NCBI GenBank assembly: GCA_950295325.1
Contig: OX485804.1
Coordinates: 9,300,001-9,364,000 of the forward strand
Origin: Polytrichum commune
Lineage: Eukaryota; Streptophyta; Polytrichopsida; Polytrichales; Polytrichaceae
DNA length: 64,000 nt
Reading direction: 5' to 3'
Part shown: piece by piece, positions 24,301-36,989 of the stretch
Numbering within the stretch: position 1 is the first letter of the stretch
Layout: each line of letters opens with the position of its first letter
Program-made: the position numbers and the translations under genes
Notes under the pieces: model-generated
Database searches by the model: none
What the model saw: the letters and a program-made list of their open reading frames with translations, nothing else
What the model was told of the DNA's origin: nothing

Positions 24301-25508
24301 TGAACACTCAATTTTTTTAATCGGAACATTCCATCATTTCTTCATTGATGATGGTCGCCATAAAATCCCCAAAAAACACAAACGGAACAATTGCAACAAG
24401 TGGACTGTATACAATAGCCCCTACAACCCTCACTAATACTCCACATTATATTAACAACTGCAAGCAAAATGCTCTTTGTAGGGCCAAAGGGAATATAGAT
24501 GAGATCATAATATCTACATTGATATGTTCACCTTTAGATAACAAATTGTAATATGAACCAAACTTGGCTTTATTATTCAAATAATTGTTGCAAGGTGCAA
24601 GCATGGTAAAGTGGACCAAAATAGTGCTATGGTATACTAGAACCATCAATTTTTTGGTCAAAGACCTAAAAGTAGTAGCAAAGTGCTGTTTAAATTGGAA
24701 TTTTTTTCATGATGACCACTATTGTTGTGTTAAGTACTCAAATATAGAATATCAAGTTGAGATCTTTAATATTTAACATTAAAAGTGATGCTCAAAAGCA
24801 AATGATTGAGTGTGGTGTTGAACGTAGATTTCATGACCTTAACTATTTTAAAGTTGGATTTTTTTCATATTCCTTGAATTCATTATCTACTTGAGGGCAT
24901 CATTAGAAAATTTTATAAAAAACCATTAGTCTAATGTAATTTTATCTTATTTTAAACAAATTTTAGAAAATCACTTATTCAATATCACCTACTGGCACAC
25001 CACTTGCAGCATCTTCTAATATGTACACTTTTCTTGGAATTTGTAGGGTCATCATAATTTGCTTGGCTTTGTAGATCAATATGTTCTTAAAATGTTTATG
25101 ATGTTTTTCTTCACAAAATTCAAAGTTAGTATATAAAATTAAATCACTTTCACTTAACAGTAGGCATGCATCAAGAGATGTCCACTTTACCGTGTTTGCA
25201 CCTTGCAGGTGAGGCTATTTTGGAATTTTGAAACCCAAAGCATTGTTCATGACTATGTTAGCCATTAAATCTAGAATGATATCTATATTTTGAGCACAAG
25301 GTCAAATGCATTTCATTATGTGTGTTTTTGGTGTTTGATATCAACTCAATATCAACCACAAGCCTTGCCATAAGGTAGAGGCAACTAATTCCAACCCTTA
25401 GGTCAGTCCATCCCCTAGGTCACCCTCCCATTCTAGTACCTTTATGCAACCTAAATCCGTCCCATTGTAAGTACATAGCTCAAGGGTCCGTATTGAGTGT
25501 ATTGACTA
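21393..25508. other. Intergenic, no gene recognised
   Basis: About 4.1 kb with only short, unsupported frames. It contains a (CTA)n run near 21508-21527. No protein motifs, repeat ends or RNA genes could be recognised. Confidence 0.5.
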
Positions 25509-25894
25509 CACTAAATATTGTACTTAGTGTCATATGGTGTTTTATGTCATCTATGGTAACTTTTCTAAGGACACTTCTTATGAATAAGTTTATAAGTAAT
25601 GTCATCCCAAGTCACTTTAAGTTCATCCAAATGCCAATAATTGACACAAAGCTTGGTATATTCTACATCCTAGGTAATGAAATATTGTCATACATGATTG
25701 AATTTTGGATGAAAACTTGCTTACTAAGTGACAATAATTGCAACATTGTAAGTCTATGATGCCTAAATTCTTTTTACAAGGAATGACAAATAATGTCAAG
25801 TTTATATTTAGTGTTGGTGACACTACATGGGCAGTTTACAATTAGTCTCGAGCAAGACAAATAGACTTGGTGACATTAAATACAATATCAAATG
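25509..25894 (+). mobile_element. TA-flanked CACTAAATA MITE, full-length copy
   Basis: The ends are CACTAAATATTGTACTTAGT and the reverse complement of a decayed partner near 25871-25894. TA dinucleotides flank both ends (25507-25508 and 25895-25896), matching the copy at 43565. The length of 386 bp and the internal landmarks agree with the family. The TA duplication points to a Tc1/mariner-like origin; the CACTA start alone would suggest CACTA, which makes 3-bp duplications. Non-coding. Confidence 0.8.
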
Positions 25895-25896
25895 TA

Positions 25897-28800
25897 TTGA
25901 GGTTGGGGATTGATTGAACATGTTAGTGGCTAGTTGGGGTCAACAAAGGCTAACTAGAAAATGTAGTGAGCTAGGTTAAGCGATGGATGACGCATTAGGT
26001 GGCAAATAGTGCTGAAGTTTGTAAGTAGTGTGTTCACTTGTGGACGGATAATGCCTTACGGAGTCCGATTCATAGGGTTACCGGGGATGGTTTTGAGGCC
26101 AGAATCCACAAACATGGACGGGACGGATTAAGGTTGTGGCAAGCCATCTCAAGGGTACAACAGGTTGGGGAAAACTACGTGTGGACAAATTAAGGCTATT
26201 AAGGACTTGCTTTGCAGTTACGGAGAGGCCTAGTCAAGAACCCCCTATATGACAACATCAAGAAGCTACTACATGTGATGAAAATAATTGCTTACCATAT
26301 TCAAGTTGTAGTCTAAGAGGATTCTTTCTATGACAATGCGGTTGCGTTTCCTAAGGCATGCATGCCACCTCTCATACAATTTGGATGCAATATATAGGTT
26401 AATTTACCCAAAAGGTTGGTTCAAGCACTCTCTACCTTATACCACTCAAATTTCGAATTACAAGGATTGACGAAATAGGGTCTACTTACATTGAATATCA
26501 TGAGAACACCATATTGCAAAACATGCGTTTGGTTTGGTTGCTTTGACCCCTCAAGTTATTAGAGCCAAGCCAAGCCAAGCATTCCTAGACCCGCACACAC
26601 ACACATAAATATGTGTAATTGTGCTATCCCTAGAAATGGTACCATCCTCAATAGCTTCAATTTGGTAACCCTTATGTGCGCCATGGCCCTAAGTCAACCT
26701 ATCCCAAGCACTGGAATTTTACTTTAGCCAAAAAAAAATTATCATGAAATACTATGACCCTTTAAGGTTGGGTTTACATACCATAGATTCCTCTAGATTG
26801 ATGGTCTTGAGGTGCTAGTAGTTTGATTTGTGGGCATTGGGTGTTGTAGATGGATAGATGTACAAAAATGGAATTGAAGAAATAAGGCTTTGGTTATCAT
26901 GCAAACATTATTTGCAAGATTAGTAAGAACAACATCAATTGTAGATGTGACCAATTATTTCGGTTATTATCTATGCATTTGTTTAAATTCTTCGCACTTT
27001 GACAAACAAGGTCAAACTGAGTATCTCAACACTTTGGTCACTCTTGATATGCAGTTGATCTCGTACTAGGTAAATGAATAATTTAGGGGAATTGTCTATA
27101 GTATGTATATCAAATGGATGTTGTATTAGGCTTTTGAGTTTGTTTAGTTTTAATATGAAGTTTGAAAGTTGATGTCGTTCTTGTTTATGTGTAGTTTGCA
27201 TTGTTGGTAGCTACATTTGTGGGTGCTCGACAACCAAGTCGCTTATTTTTAAGTTGCAACACCAATAAGTGGAGGACTTGCAAGATCTGTTGGATTGCTT
27301 TGGACGCCTTGGTGGGTATTTTGTGCAGTTCTGCAAATGCATAGTATATAGACTATTTTATGTAAGGCATGCGAAACCTTGTAATTGTAACTTTGAGACA
27401 CATGTGGTTCGCCCTTGAAGCATGAGATCAAGGTCTTTGGTAACACCATAATTTTGAAACCCCATAAATTATGTCAATGAATCATTTTTTTTTCATTTTT
27501 TGTTTTTGTTTTTGTTTTGTTTATGAATGCACATTCGATTCATTAATGTTTTTATTAATATACTATTTTTTTTCTTTGCAATAAGCTTGATTGTAATTTC
27601 AGTCCATAAACCTTGAACCCTATAGTTTGCTTGTTTTACATTGTTTTGTATGTGTGCTTCTTGTGAGGCTTATAGTTAATCATACAATTCACGGACTTTG
27701 GAGGATTGGGGATTTTCTCACATATAAGAAACACAGGGTAGGATCCCTATTTGTGTTCCTTGATCTCCAACCAACTGAGATGGACCCCAATCACATGAGG
27801 TTCAAATTTGAGCAAGATTTTGGGAGGACATGGTCGCTCTAAATTTCATTGTGTCCTGCCTCCCTAACTCCCAAGGTTCCCAAATTTATCAATGACTTTA
27901 TCAACATGCTAGTTTCATCATTTTCATCAACAAACGATACGGATGAACCAGAATGTCAAGACATGCCTAAACATATTAAACATGAACATCAAATTTAATC
28001 ATACATATGATTGTTAAAAAACAATGTGTTTCTTGAGATTCCTAATCGTGCTCCTTAAGCTCCAGCTAAACAAGAGAAATCCTAATACATATATTGGTGT
28101 TAACGTCTTAGCAAAGTTTTGGCCATGGAGGAGGGGGACAAGGGAGTCGCACTAAGTTTCATACCCCGGCCCCCTCAACCCCCAATCAATGAATAACTCT
28201 ACCGCAAGTATACATTTCTTGACCGCATATGGGAGATCCTTGTCCTTGTCCACATTTTCATCTAGTGAAGTACTTGGTATTAGGTTAAAGTACGAGCGTA
28301 TGACCTAGTCTGCATCGTGCATTTGGTTATAATTGTGATGTGATTGATTTAGTTAATTAGAGTATGTGAGCAGGGGAAAAGGTGGTATGGGCAGGGATAT
28401 GTATGGGCTTGGACAAACCACTTATGATCCTCAAAGTCCCGAACCCTAACGTACTGTAGGATGGGCGGTCCTTGGAAGATAAATTTATTGCTGATCCTAC
28501 TTCTACTTCCAATGTGGTACTGCTAGTATGAAGCAAACTAAATAGCTGGTAAGGCACTCCCTTCACCCTTTTGTCCTCCGTTTCCCCGACCCACATTGAC
28601 GGAACCGCAACAATGGTGACATGAATGCACATGCCACCGGCCACTCAACTCTTTTTATGCACAATGGGGCACCTCTTATGGAGGAGAGGAATAATATACT
28701 CAGGGCAAGGCCACTCACCCTGCATCTACATCTACATCTGCATTTTTACATCCGTGATGCAAATGCAAATGCAGTGACGTGGCCCATTCATCCTTTGATT

Positions 28801-28965
28801 CAACATGACTTTTGATTCGGAGTTGGTTGTTATGTATACAACACCTTTCATTGTGGGTGAGTTTGCGGGGCATGTGTTTAACTCTTTGTGGAGGTTTGAA
28901 CCGATGATATTTTGTATCGCTTCATTGAGGATCAAACTCATTTTGGCATGTGAAGGGGGTGTTAA
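25897..28965. other. Intergenic, no gene recognised
   Basis: No gene was supported in about 3 kb. There is a frame of 86 codons at 28805-29065 on the plus strand without recognisable motifs, and a CATCTA/CTGCAT-type short repeat near 28722-28742. Confidence 0.45.
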
Positions 28966-29632
28966 AATAGGTATGGTTTTTGATGACCCAAAATGGGTTG
29001 CTTTGTTCATTCAAATTCAAACACTACCTTTGAGCATGCACCACCAAAGGTCATTTCTCTTATGACTACAAATGTTGTAAGAACGCATGAAACTTGTGGA
29101 CTTTGTGGCTACGTCTAGAAAAATGTTGAAACCAACAATCTTTGTAACAGAATGTACTAAGAAGCGTTTGGCATCGAAGCATTCTCTCTACTCCCAAGAT
29201 ATGCCACTACACTTAGCAAACCCATGCATGCACTCAATGACCCAGGCCAATTAGGCCAGATGTACCAAGGCATAGTAAAATTTATAGCCAACAAATATGG
29301 TGGAGTTGAACACCTCCCACAATAACAATATCAAAGGTGCTTTGGATCACCAACCACTAGATCCCTGTACATACTAAAAAAACACTTCAATGTCCATCTC
29401 CATAGACAACACCTTTCCTCTCAACAACTCCCGCTATCAGAAGACTAGTACAAAAGCCCATTTACCCCACTCTCACCCCGCAACAAAGATCCAATACAAC
29501 GAAATTCCTTAAAAAAACTCTCCTCCAACATTAATGCCCTACCCCAAATCCAAGATTGCACCAACACACACATACTCACCACAAAAGAACTCACCATAAA
29601 AGAACTCCAAGATGAATACCGTACCAAATTTA
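28966..29632 (+). pseudogene. Decayed coding-like frame, unknown
   Basis: One plus-strand frame stays nearly open for about 210 codons with four stops, against roughly ten expected by chance. Readable stretches include FVHSNSNTTFEHAPPKV, then THETCGLCGYV, then FGIEAFSLLPRYATTLSKP, then PGQLGQMYQGIVKFIANKYG, then LTTKELTIKELQDEYRTKF near the end. A CxxC pair is present early (about 29086-29097). I do not recognise the protein. It may be a fragment of a mobile-element protein or chance. Confidence 0.35.
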
Positions 29633-30735
29633 TAATATTGAAAAGTGCACTTTTGCAAGCCTAAGCAAGATTGTAATAATTTTAGGGTCCTAGATAATTA
29701 AAAAATAGGATAAACAACCCCTAAACAAATACTTGGTTCTCACACATGTATGCAAATTTTACATATTTATTTATTTTGTAGAGGCACCTTCTTTAGGGAC
29801 TATTAAGTGCACCAAAATATGATCCAACCCCATGTGCCCCACCCCCTTCTTCCCCCCAAAACAAATGCACTTGTACTTAGTAGTTAGTGACATGCCATTA
29901 ACTGCAGAGAAAATGTAGAATCTATGAAGTCCACATAAAATCAAGGCATCTTCATCCTTGGGTAGGTCTCTCTATAAGATTTTTGTGCATCATGTGAGGT
30001 TGAGGGCTATTTGTGTGAGGGCTATTTACCTTCATGGCATGATTTCAAAGCTCCTTTAATTACTGAATTCTCTAAAATGACCTTCTAATTCCACCCTACC
30101 ATTAGTTATATTGCCAATGTTATTGCATTTTTTGGTAGTCTATATTCCTTATAATTTGAAAAATAATTAAGAAGTGTACAAATTGGAAAGTAGTGCAAAA
30201 AGACATGGCACTTAGCCTACATAGCAATGGCATGGCAATGGCATGGCAATTTCAAATACTAAAGTTAAATCTTAGGCATGATAATGGTGAGAATTGATAT
30301 ATTCACCTTAGGGTAAGAAACTCAAAGAGCACATGAGGAGTTTGCCAACACACAAGGGAAACACCTATTTGAGAACTTTGCCTCCCTTACTCCGCTCTCA
30401 GCCCTTTGCTTCCCTTGTTTTGTAAACTCTAAACAGAAAACCAAAAACCACTAGTCTCGACAAAATGAAAGTGAAGCCCTAGTTGTTGGCAAACAAAAGT
30501 GTGGGAGTGGAGGACGAGGAATACCATCAATAACGAATGTTGGGAATTTCCATTTGTTTGGGGCATATGATGCTACAATTTTCATCCAAATATTGTGAAG
30601 CAAGCTTGCAAAACTAAGGCTACTTGACATAAATCCTAAGGTCTTTAGCTTGAACCCTTTATTATATCAATATTTTTGTTGCATTTGAAGTCTACCTACC
30701 TTACTTGTAATTAGATTATACACTTTTTATGGTCC
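29633..30735. other. Intergenic, no gene recognised
   Basis: No gene. A short GCAATGGCATGGCAATGGCA repeat lies at about 30222-30251. The rest is AT-rich non-coding sequence. Confidence 0.5.
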
Positions 30736-31451
30736 TTAAATTATGTGGAAGTCTTTTAGAAAATTTGTGTCAAATGAAATCAATCCTCCCTATATTAGGT
30801 CACACATCATTTTCAAAACACACTGAGCGACCTACCCAGGTCTTCATCTCAACAAATATCCAATGTGAAGATTGTATCCTCATTGTGACCAAAAAAATCT
30901 TGGATCTTAAATGTCAATTTAACTTGATTCCATGCTAAACTTCCATGGTTGCTCTTTCGCTAAATATCCGATTGTTAATGTTGGACCTACCACGTGCATG
31001 TTGAACTATATTCCAATCACCACCCACAACCCACCTATAATCCTTAGGTAGAGCTTGAATCGTGGCCTCCCACATCCCAATGCGCCCATGCATCTTATTA
31101 GATATCTATGCTCGTGGATAGATGTTGGCAAAACAAATATCACCCCCTTGAGTGCTTGAAAGTTGAAGCCCATGCACACTATTCTCACTCGTGCTTCCCT
31201 CTTCCACTAAGAATTTGGCAATAGAAGACCGAATAAGAGTGCATCCACCCCTTTTCCGGCCTTAGTTCTACTTCAAATTTTGCCACAACATCAAGGAGTT
31301 TGGCACACATAATTTTTATTCTATGTTTGGTTTCCCTAGGTTCAATCTACGCTCTTGAATAAAGAATATATCAATGTTGGATTTGAAACCCCAAAGGTTC
31401 CTTCCAAGTGACAAGGTGGTCATTAAGGCACGGTACATTGATTGAGAGGAG
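30736..31451 (-). pseudogene. L1-type LINE endonuclease fragment
   Basis: Read on the minus strand with several frameshifts and stops, this is the N-terminal apurinic endonuclease (EN) domain of a plant L1-type retrotransposon ORF2, which nicks target DNA. It starts near ATG 31451 (MEVTLLSINVPCLND). Further on come a GGCTLIRSSIAKFLVEEGS-like stretch and CFANIYPRA. The most diagnostic segment is GMWEATIQALPKDYRWVVGG followed by DWNIV (about 31008-31070), matching the family pattern of W-x-L then GGDWN. After it comes a segment like NQVKLTFKIQDFFG, then DEDLGRSL, where the family has an LDR-type motif. No reverse transcriptase follows at lower coordinates. It is a truncated dead copy. Confidence 0.7.
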
Positions 31452-31453
31452 GG

Positions 31454-31830
31454 TTACTTCCATGTTTTAAGATTTGATATTGCATGTGCTTTGGCAATCC
31501 TCTCGTTAGTCATCTCCATTTGGGCCTTGTGTGTTCTCTTATTCCAAGTGTGCAGAGTGGTGAATAGCGCCACATTCCTCTTCGTCTTACCCTTAAATTT
31601 TGTTGAGGCCAAGGGTCTCTCATTGGGAGAGCGAGGGCTCTTCCGCCATTTCCCATGAAGTGGGACCGACGTTCCCTCATGTTCCGATCGGCGTCTACCA
31701 TCAACTTGCATGCCATCACGATCGTCGCCCATGACTCCATGAGTGACTCGTTTTCCTCGGAATCTTCACTTTGGTCTTGTGCAACGGTGGTGAAGATAAG
31801 AGTCTTGTGAATAGCATTTGCCAATCCAAA
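31454..31830 (-). pseudogene. Upstream part of the LINE fragment (ORF1 tail or ORF2 lead)
   Basis: Two overlapping minus-strand frames (31454-31732 and 31510-31824) lie directly before the endonuclease start. They encode a basic, low-complexity protein with segments such as DGRRRSEHEGTSVPLHGKW and KFKGKTKRNVALFTT. Position and basic character fit the C-terminal part of a LINE ORF1 or the leader of ORF2. There is no zinc knuckle in the visible part. The call rests mainly on adjacency. A C run of about 12 (31847-31858) bounds it upstream. Confidence 0.4.
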
Positions 31831-33834
31831 AGGCTAGTCCAAGAGCCCCCCCCCCCCCTCCCCCCTCATGCCTTATTTCAAGAGTGGGAGTTAACTTGGT
31901 TCTATTTAGTTGTGACCACTATGGCATGCACCCTAACATAGAATTTGAGTTATCATAGGCTCATTCACATGAAGGTTTATTCATGGAATCCAATTATTTG
32001 GCTGATGACAACATGAACTTAGTAATATTCAAGTTCATCCACTTATCCAAAGTTTTCAAAACAAACAAGATACTCATGGTGATTGAATAGGATTAGGGTT
32101 AGCTTGGACTAAGCCATTTCAATGCTTGCACATATGTACAATCACCTTGAAGAAATGAGCCTTCTCATTGGCAAGGAGCCTTGTACTCACGCATTTGACT
32201 TGTTTGCTTAAGTCTATTTTGCCTTTGAGCTTTCAACTTGAGAGCTTGAACTTTTTCGTGCTCTTACAACACTTTGATGGCACCTTGAAAGGTCCATTGT
32301 GTAATGAATACGACAATTTCCTGGTCAAAATCCTAAGCTATCTGTTGGATGCCCAATTAGGAATGTGGAGAATTTGAGGTGACCTTTTTGTGACCCTCAA
32401 GCCAATGACTTTTCCAAGCATTCTTTAGTTGCCCATGAGTTCTTTTTCTAAAGTACCCTTCCCTCCTTAATATTTCACTTTGAAAATGGCCACTTGACAC
32501 TTGCTCCCAGGGGTTTGCACCTTTCATAAGTATGAGTATATGTGTATATGTGAGTGCACAAAAAGGGTATTAATTTGTACATTGTACTACGTATACATAT
32601 GCTACACAAATTGTAGCTCGTAGTTATGTATATGAATGAAGGACCTCTAGAAAATATACAACATCTTACTTGTGTGGTACTCACTAGACTTTATGAGATA
32701 AGTATTTGATATTAGACGGAACCAAGATGAATAAATTTCTCAGTTCCTTATCTCATCCATGCATGTATAGAAGTGACAATATTAGGGTTTTAGAAGGGGT
32801 TGTTGAGTTGAGAACGAGATGCATAGAAAATTTGGTAGTCATTGGGTGGAGTATAGAGATTTAATTCACTTGATGGACCATCCATCAAACATGGACATTG
32901 GCTTATGTTAATATCAAAAAGGCCAACAACAAGTGGACTTACAACCTTACTAATCATTTGATGAAAAACTTCATATGATCTTACTGATTTTTTGAAACAA
33001 TAATTGCATTAGCTTCTATGACATATCTTGTAAACTTAGATGCTTATAAGTTACATTCGGAGGACGAAAATTTCTTCAACGACTGATGATGAATGCTAAG
33101 GTTTTTCATTTTTCATTTTACATATGATAGGGGATGATTTTTATTCAAAATTATTCTTTGAAATTATATATGTATTGCTTGATATTACCCAATGCAAAAA
33201 AAATTGTATATAGGAGGGATTGGTTTAGAGTATCTTACGAACACACATGATTCTTGGTTTTTAATGAAAGGTGCACCCCCCTGGGCACTTGCTCAAGCTA
33301 TTGAGAGCTTGAGGATTTGGTCAAGCCCTCAATTAATTTGCACTTTGAATGAAAGCTTGGTAGTTACAAGTATCAAACACCCAAAGCCTGCAGATTCAAG
33401 CTCTCAATGCAAGCTCTGGTGTAAAGAGGTCTTAAAACCATTTTCCAAATTTCCTCAATAAAAGTGAATGGTTTGGAGGCATCCTTGCCAAAACCCTTTA
33501 AAACCTGTGCCAACACTTGACCTGCATTTTTGGAGAGGGTGCTCTAATACAACTTTACCAGTGCCAGAGTATAGTTTCCGTGTGGCGTCCAAGTGGTCTA
33601 CGCCAATATTAGAGTGGGAGTGTGACCAAGGTTTGCGGGAAAAGCCAATATTTGTTTGTCAGAATAGAAGTCCTTTATGGTACACTGAACATTTGATTTA
33701 TCCACACTATTCATCATCAATCCACATAAAATCACTAGGTGGAGATTAGAAAGGGTGTTGTATGATTATATGACATTTGGTACTATGTCTCAAGTCATGC
33801 GAAACACTTCTATCAACATGACACACAAATCTTA
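31831..33834. other. Intergenic, no gene recognised
   Basis: Two kilobases without supported genes. A C-rich run lies at 31847-31864. Frames at 33192-33461 and 33468-33749 have no recognisable motifs. Confidence 0.45.
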
Positions 33835-34172
33835 GGGCCACTTTACACATGAGATTGAAGGCTTGTGACCATTGCATTCCAAGATCTCTCATTGGTCGAA
33901 AAGGCCGAGATTGTCCAAGTTCACTTTGCACTAGAAGGTGAAGGCATAAGGGTCCGATGGAATCATCACGGAGGAGAAGTCTACATGGATTCCTACATGG
34001 CAGACTATACATCATGTTTCATCGTTTATTGGAATTCGCATCATGCCCATCTCCAAGAGGTAGGTGTGACGCAACTTCCGATAGATCATGTTAGTTAACA
34101 ACTAGTTAGATGAGAATCAAGGGCCCTCACAATTACATGGTCACAGTCCTTGGCTCATGTGTGAAGTGGCCC
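33835..34172. mobile_element. MITE, GGGCCACTT ends, full copy
   Basis: It begins GGGCCACTTTACACATGAG and ends CTCATGTGTGAAGTGGCCC, near-perfect inverted repeats of about 19 bp. Length 338 bp. No coding frame fits. The flanks (…AAATCTTA and TCAGTGCC…) do not show an obvious target duplication, so the superfamily is not assigned; hAT-like is possible by size and ends. Confidence 0.75.
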
Positions 34173-35024
34173 TCAGTGCCACACTAAATCAGATGGATTT
34201 AAAGGATTGTTAAATCGACCAAGTAGTTTGTCAAAACCACCACAAAGACGTGTCGTGTGGTCACATGACTTGTCAAATTTTGATTTTTCATTGCACACAC
34301 ATGAAGAACGAAGTATCAACTTTGCATTAGAGTCAATAAACTTGGCCAATGCTTTTATATGCATCTATGTGGTTGTTTTAACTAGTTTGTGATCGATTTA
34401 ACAATCCCCTATACATATGGATGATGGAAGTAGACACCCAACGAGGTGGCAAACCTAGGCTGTTGTTGTGTAGGCCCGAGCGCTCCTGATTGGATTACGA
34501 AAGCTTGGAGTGAACTCGAGAGACTGAGACGTAGGACACAGTGCGTCTCAGGACACTGCTTGTCACTGGTTGAACATGATCATTATGTCGAGACATCCAC
34601 AATGACCAATTACTCCGTTGCCATTGATTTGCTCACTTTTTGTACCCATTCAGAAACCCAAAAAATCAAGAAACACAATGATCAGTTTACTTGCAACATG
34701 CCCAAGGCCCTATCCTCTCCTCTATCTCCAAGGGTCAAGTGGGACTTGTGATTATCGACTCATGGAATGCCAAGAGTGTCGGTAGGGGACACAGATTGTG
34801 ACAAGGTGAAACCCTCGTCTGGGTTTAAGAACAACCTTACAACCCCACTCACATACTATACTCCTCTTCACTCGAGGTCTAAGGAATGGGTGACTTTCTT
34901 GTACTTATGTCGGTTTCATTGACCCAACTTCATAATTATACATGTCATTTTCTAGTTGTAGGATGGTAAAATCGTCATCTAGCTTGTTTTCTTTTTTGAA
35001 TATCACATTGATATTTTATCCCGA
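34173..35024. other. Intergenic, no gene recognised
   Basis: Between two MITEs of the same family. A 101-codon plus-strand frame at 34446-34751 has no recognisable domain, and there is no evidence that it is a gene. Confidence 0.45.
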
Positions 35025-35404
35025 GGGCCACTTCACACACGAGTCAAGAGCCGTGACCATGAATTTGTGAGAGCCCAAAAGAAAGTGTGCAAAGGTTGTC
35101 TCAACACACCTCCGAAATCATGTAGTGTGGTCACGGACCCTCAAGTGTAGTGTGAATCCACATGTGACCATGCCCTCAACCAAATGCCATTTCAATGAAT
35201 TTCTATTCACGTGGGTCCTTGCACATGATAAAAAAATAAATAGAATAAATCAATGGGTGTGAGCATTTGGAGTGCCACGGTCTCCCGGTTTTATGTTAGG
35301 CCTACCTCCAAGAGGTGGTTTTTGAAAATAATCCAAGTGATCATGAAACATGGTCCATTTGATGCCATGTAGATGGGCTCTCAGTCTCGCATGTGAAGTG
35401 GCCC
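35025..35404. mobile_element. MITE, GGGCCACTT ends, full copy
   Basis: It begins GGGCCACTTCACACACGAG and ends GCATGTGAAGTGGCCC, with CTCTCAGTCTC inside the right end pairing with GAGTCAAGAGCC on the left. Length 380 bp. The interior matches 3187-3531 in inverted orientation. Confidence 0.75.
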
Positions 35405-35799
35405 GGAGTCCCAGGTCTTGTATGGCCATTTGGGCTGCCAGTAATATCCTTCGGGCCCCAAGGTAACATGCATGTAACTGGGGCATATGTAGTTACGTGA
35501 AACAAAAATGACTCACTCCCACACTATTCACGTGCTCATCTAGGAAGTTATTGTGTACTATCATCATTAAGATAGTTGTGCCTAAAAGTAACACAAACCT
35601 TTTGGCCACATCTATTTTCATCTTTAGACCATCAACAAGTTAGTGCAATGGTGCAATTCAGTAAGCCCAATTAAAAATGACCAAACATATCAAATTTAAG
35701 GTAGCACCACTTTGGCCAATCATAGTGGTGATGTAAAATAAAATAAAATGTGAGAATGCCTTAACAAGAGCACCAACTTTGTTCAATCACAATGGACTG
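35405..35799. other. Intergenic, no gene recognised
   Basis: Short non-coding spacer between two MITEs. Nothing recognisable. Confidence 0.5.
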
Positions 35800-36330
35800 C
35801 ACCATTTATGGTATTTAGTGTCACATGCACCATAGTCTCACTTACTCTATTTACAAGCATATGCTAGCTTAATTTTATGATTAACAACTTCACCATGAGT
35901 GTAACCTCATGACACTTGGTGTTCAAGTGTGCTTACTGATATCTTGGCATGAGTATGTTCAATAATGTTATGAGGTGCATTTTTGTGTTACACGATGGAT
36001 TGCAAGTTGGCTAAAGGGTACACAAATGATACTTGCCAGTAAATACTTGCTTAGGAATATTTTCCTCTTGCATACCAAAATGTAAACACATGACACTTGC
36101 CATTGGTATGCTAAAAAATATCTTCCCTTGGATACGCAAAATGCAAGACTATAATCTAAAGTATCCCAATGAGATACTCTAAACGTCATAGTGTAGATAT
36201 TTTTCAATTTACTTTTATTAACCAATGGAATCATGCTAGCAATTAGCAGGTATGACTCTATGAGACCACTAGGCATCTAGGTTAGGCCCTTCGCAAATAA
36301 TGTACTTGACACTAAATACCATAAACGGTG
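35800..36330. mobile_element. 531-bp MITE, CACCATTTATGG ends
   Basis: The left end CACCATTTATGGTATTTAGT then GTCA is matched at the right end by the reverse complement of CACCGTTTATGGTATTTAGT then GTCA, one mismatch in 24. The inner half of this terminal repeat (GTATTTAGTGTCA) is shared with the TA-flanked family at 25509 and 43565, so the two families may be related. Minus-strand frame 35968-36276 has no known motif. Confidence 0.75.
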
Positions 36331-36989
36331 TGAATCTAGGATCTACTTGCTCCACGAAGTTGTGTAAGAAGTGTTCCATAAAAGGTGAGAAACACCTCAT
36401 AACAGAAGATAAACCTGCCGCACCGGCCGGGCTGGTTGGGCCTCGGCCGGACCCCCCAGTGTGGCTGACCTAAGAGTCTCATGTGCAATAAGGCTCACCT
36501 AACAATCCAACATCAATGGACCCCCCCCCTTTTAGCGGTAGAAATATAATTTTACCATAGTAAGACATTGACACTAACTACGAGTCACTTTGAAGTGAAC
36601 CTTCTAAAGTGATAAGGATAAGGAGTTGAGTATGAATCTCAACAAAGAACCACATACAACTATGGTTAAGGTAGTGATAGGATTTGTTAGGACTAAAAAC
36701 CTGCTGAAGTTTGTATACACGCATGTGAAGAGTGGTTTTAGGTGTGGCAGGTTACCCTTTTGGCTGTTTTGACATATGTATATGATTAGGAAATCTTCCG
36801 GTTTGTGGAACTTCAATGGGTATCAACACGAAGAGTTGGTTTGTGAATGCTTGAGGTTGATATGGTGTAGGAGGTCATCACACTCAGGATAAAGAGTTTT
36901 CGCAACTGCACTTATTCTAGCAGTGGTTTGTATGTTTGTATGAATCAACTTCTCATGGACTCGAACAATTTATATATTTTAAAGGACTT
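36331..36989. other. Intergenic, no gene recognised
   Basis: Contains a G/C-rich patch near 36416-36470 (CCGGCCGGGCTGG, CTCGGCCGGACC) and a C run at 36523-36530. No gene was recognised. Confidence 0.45.
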
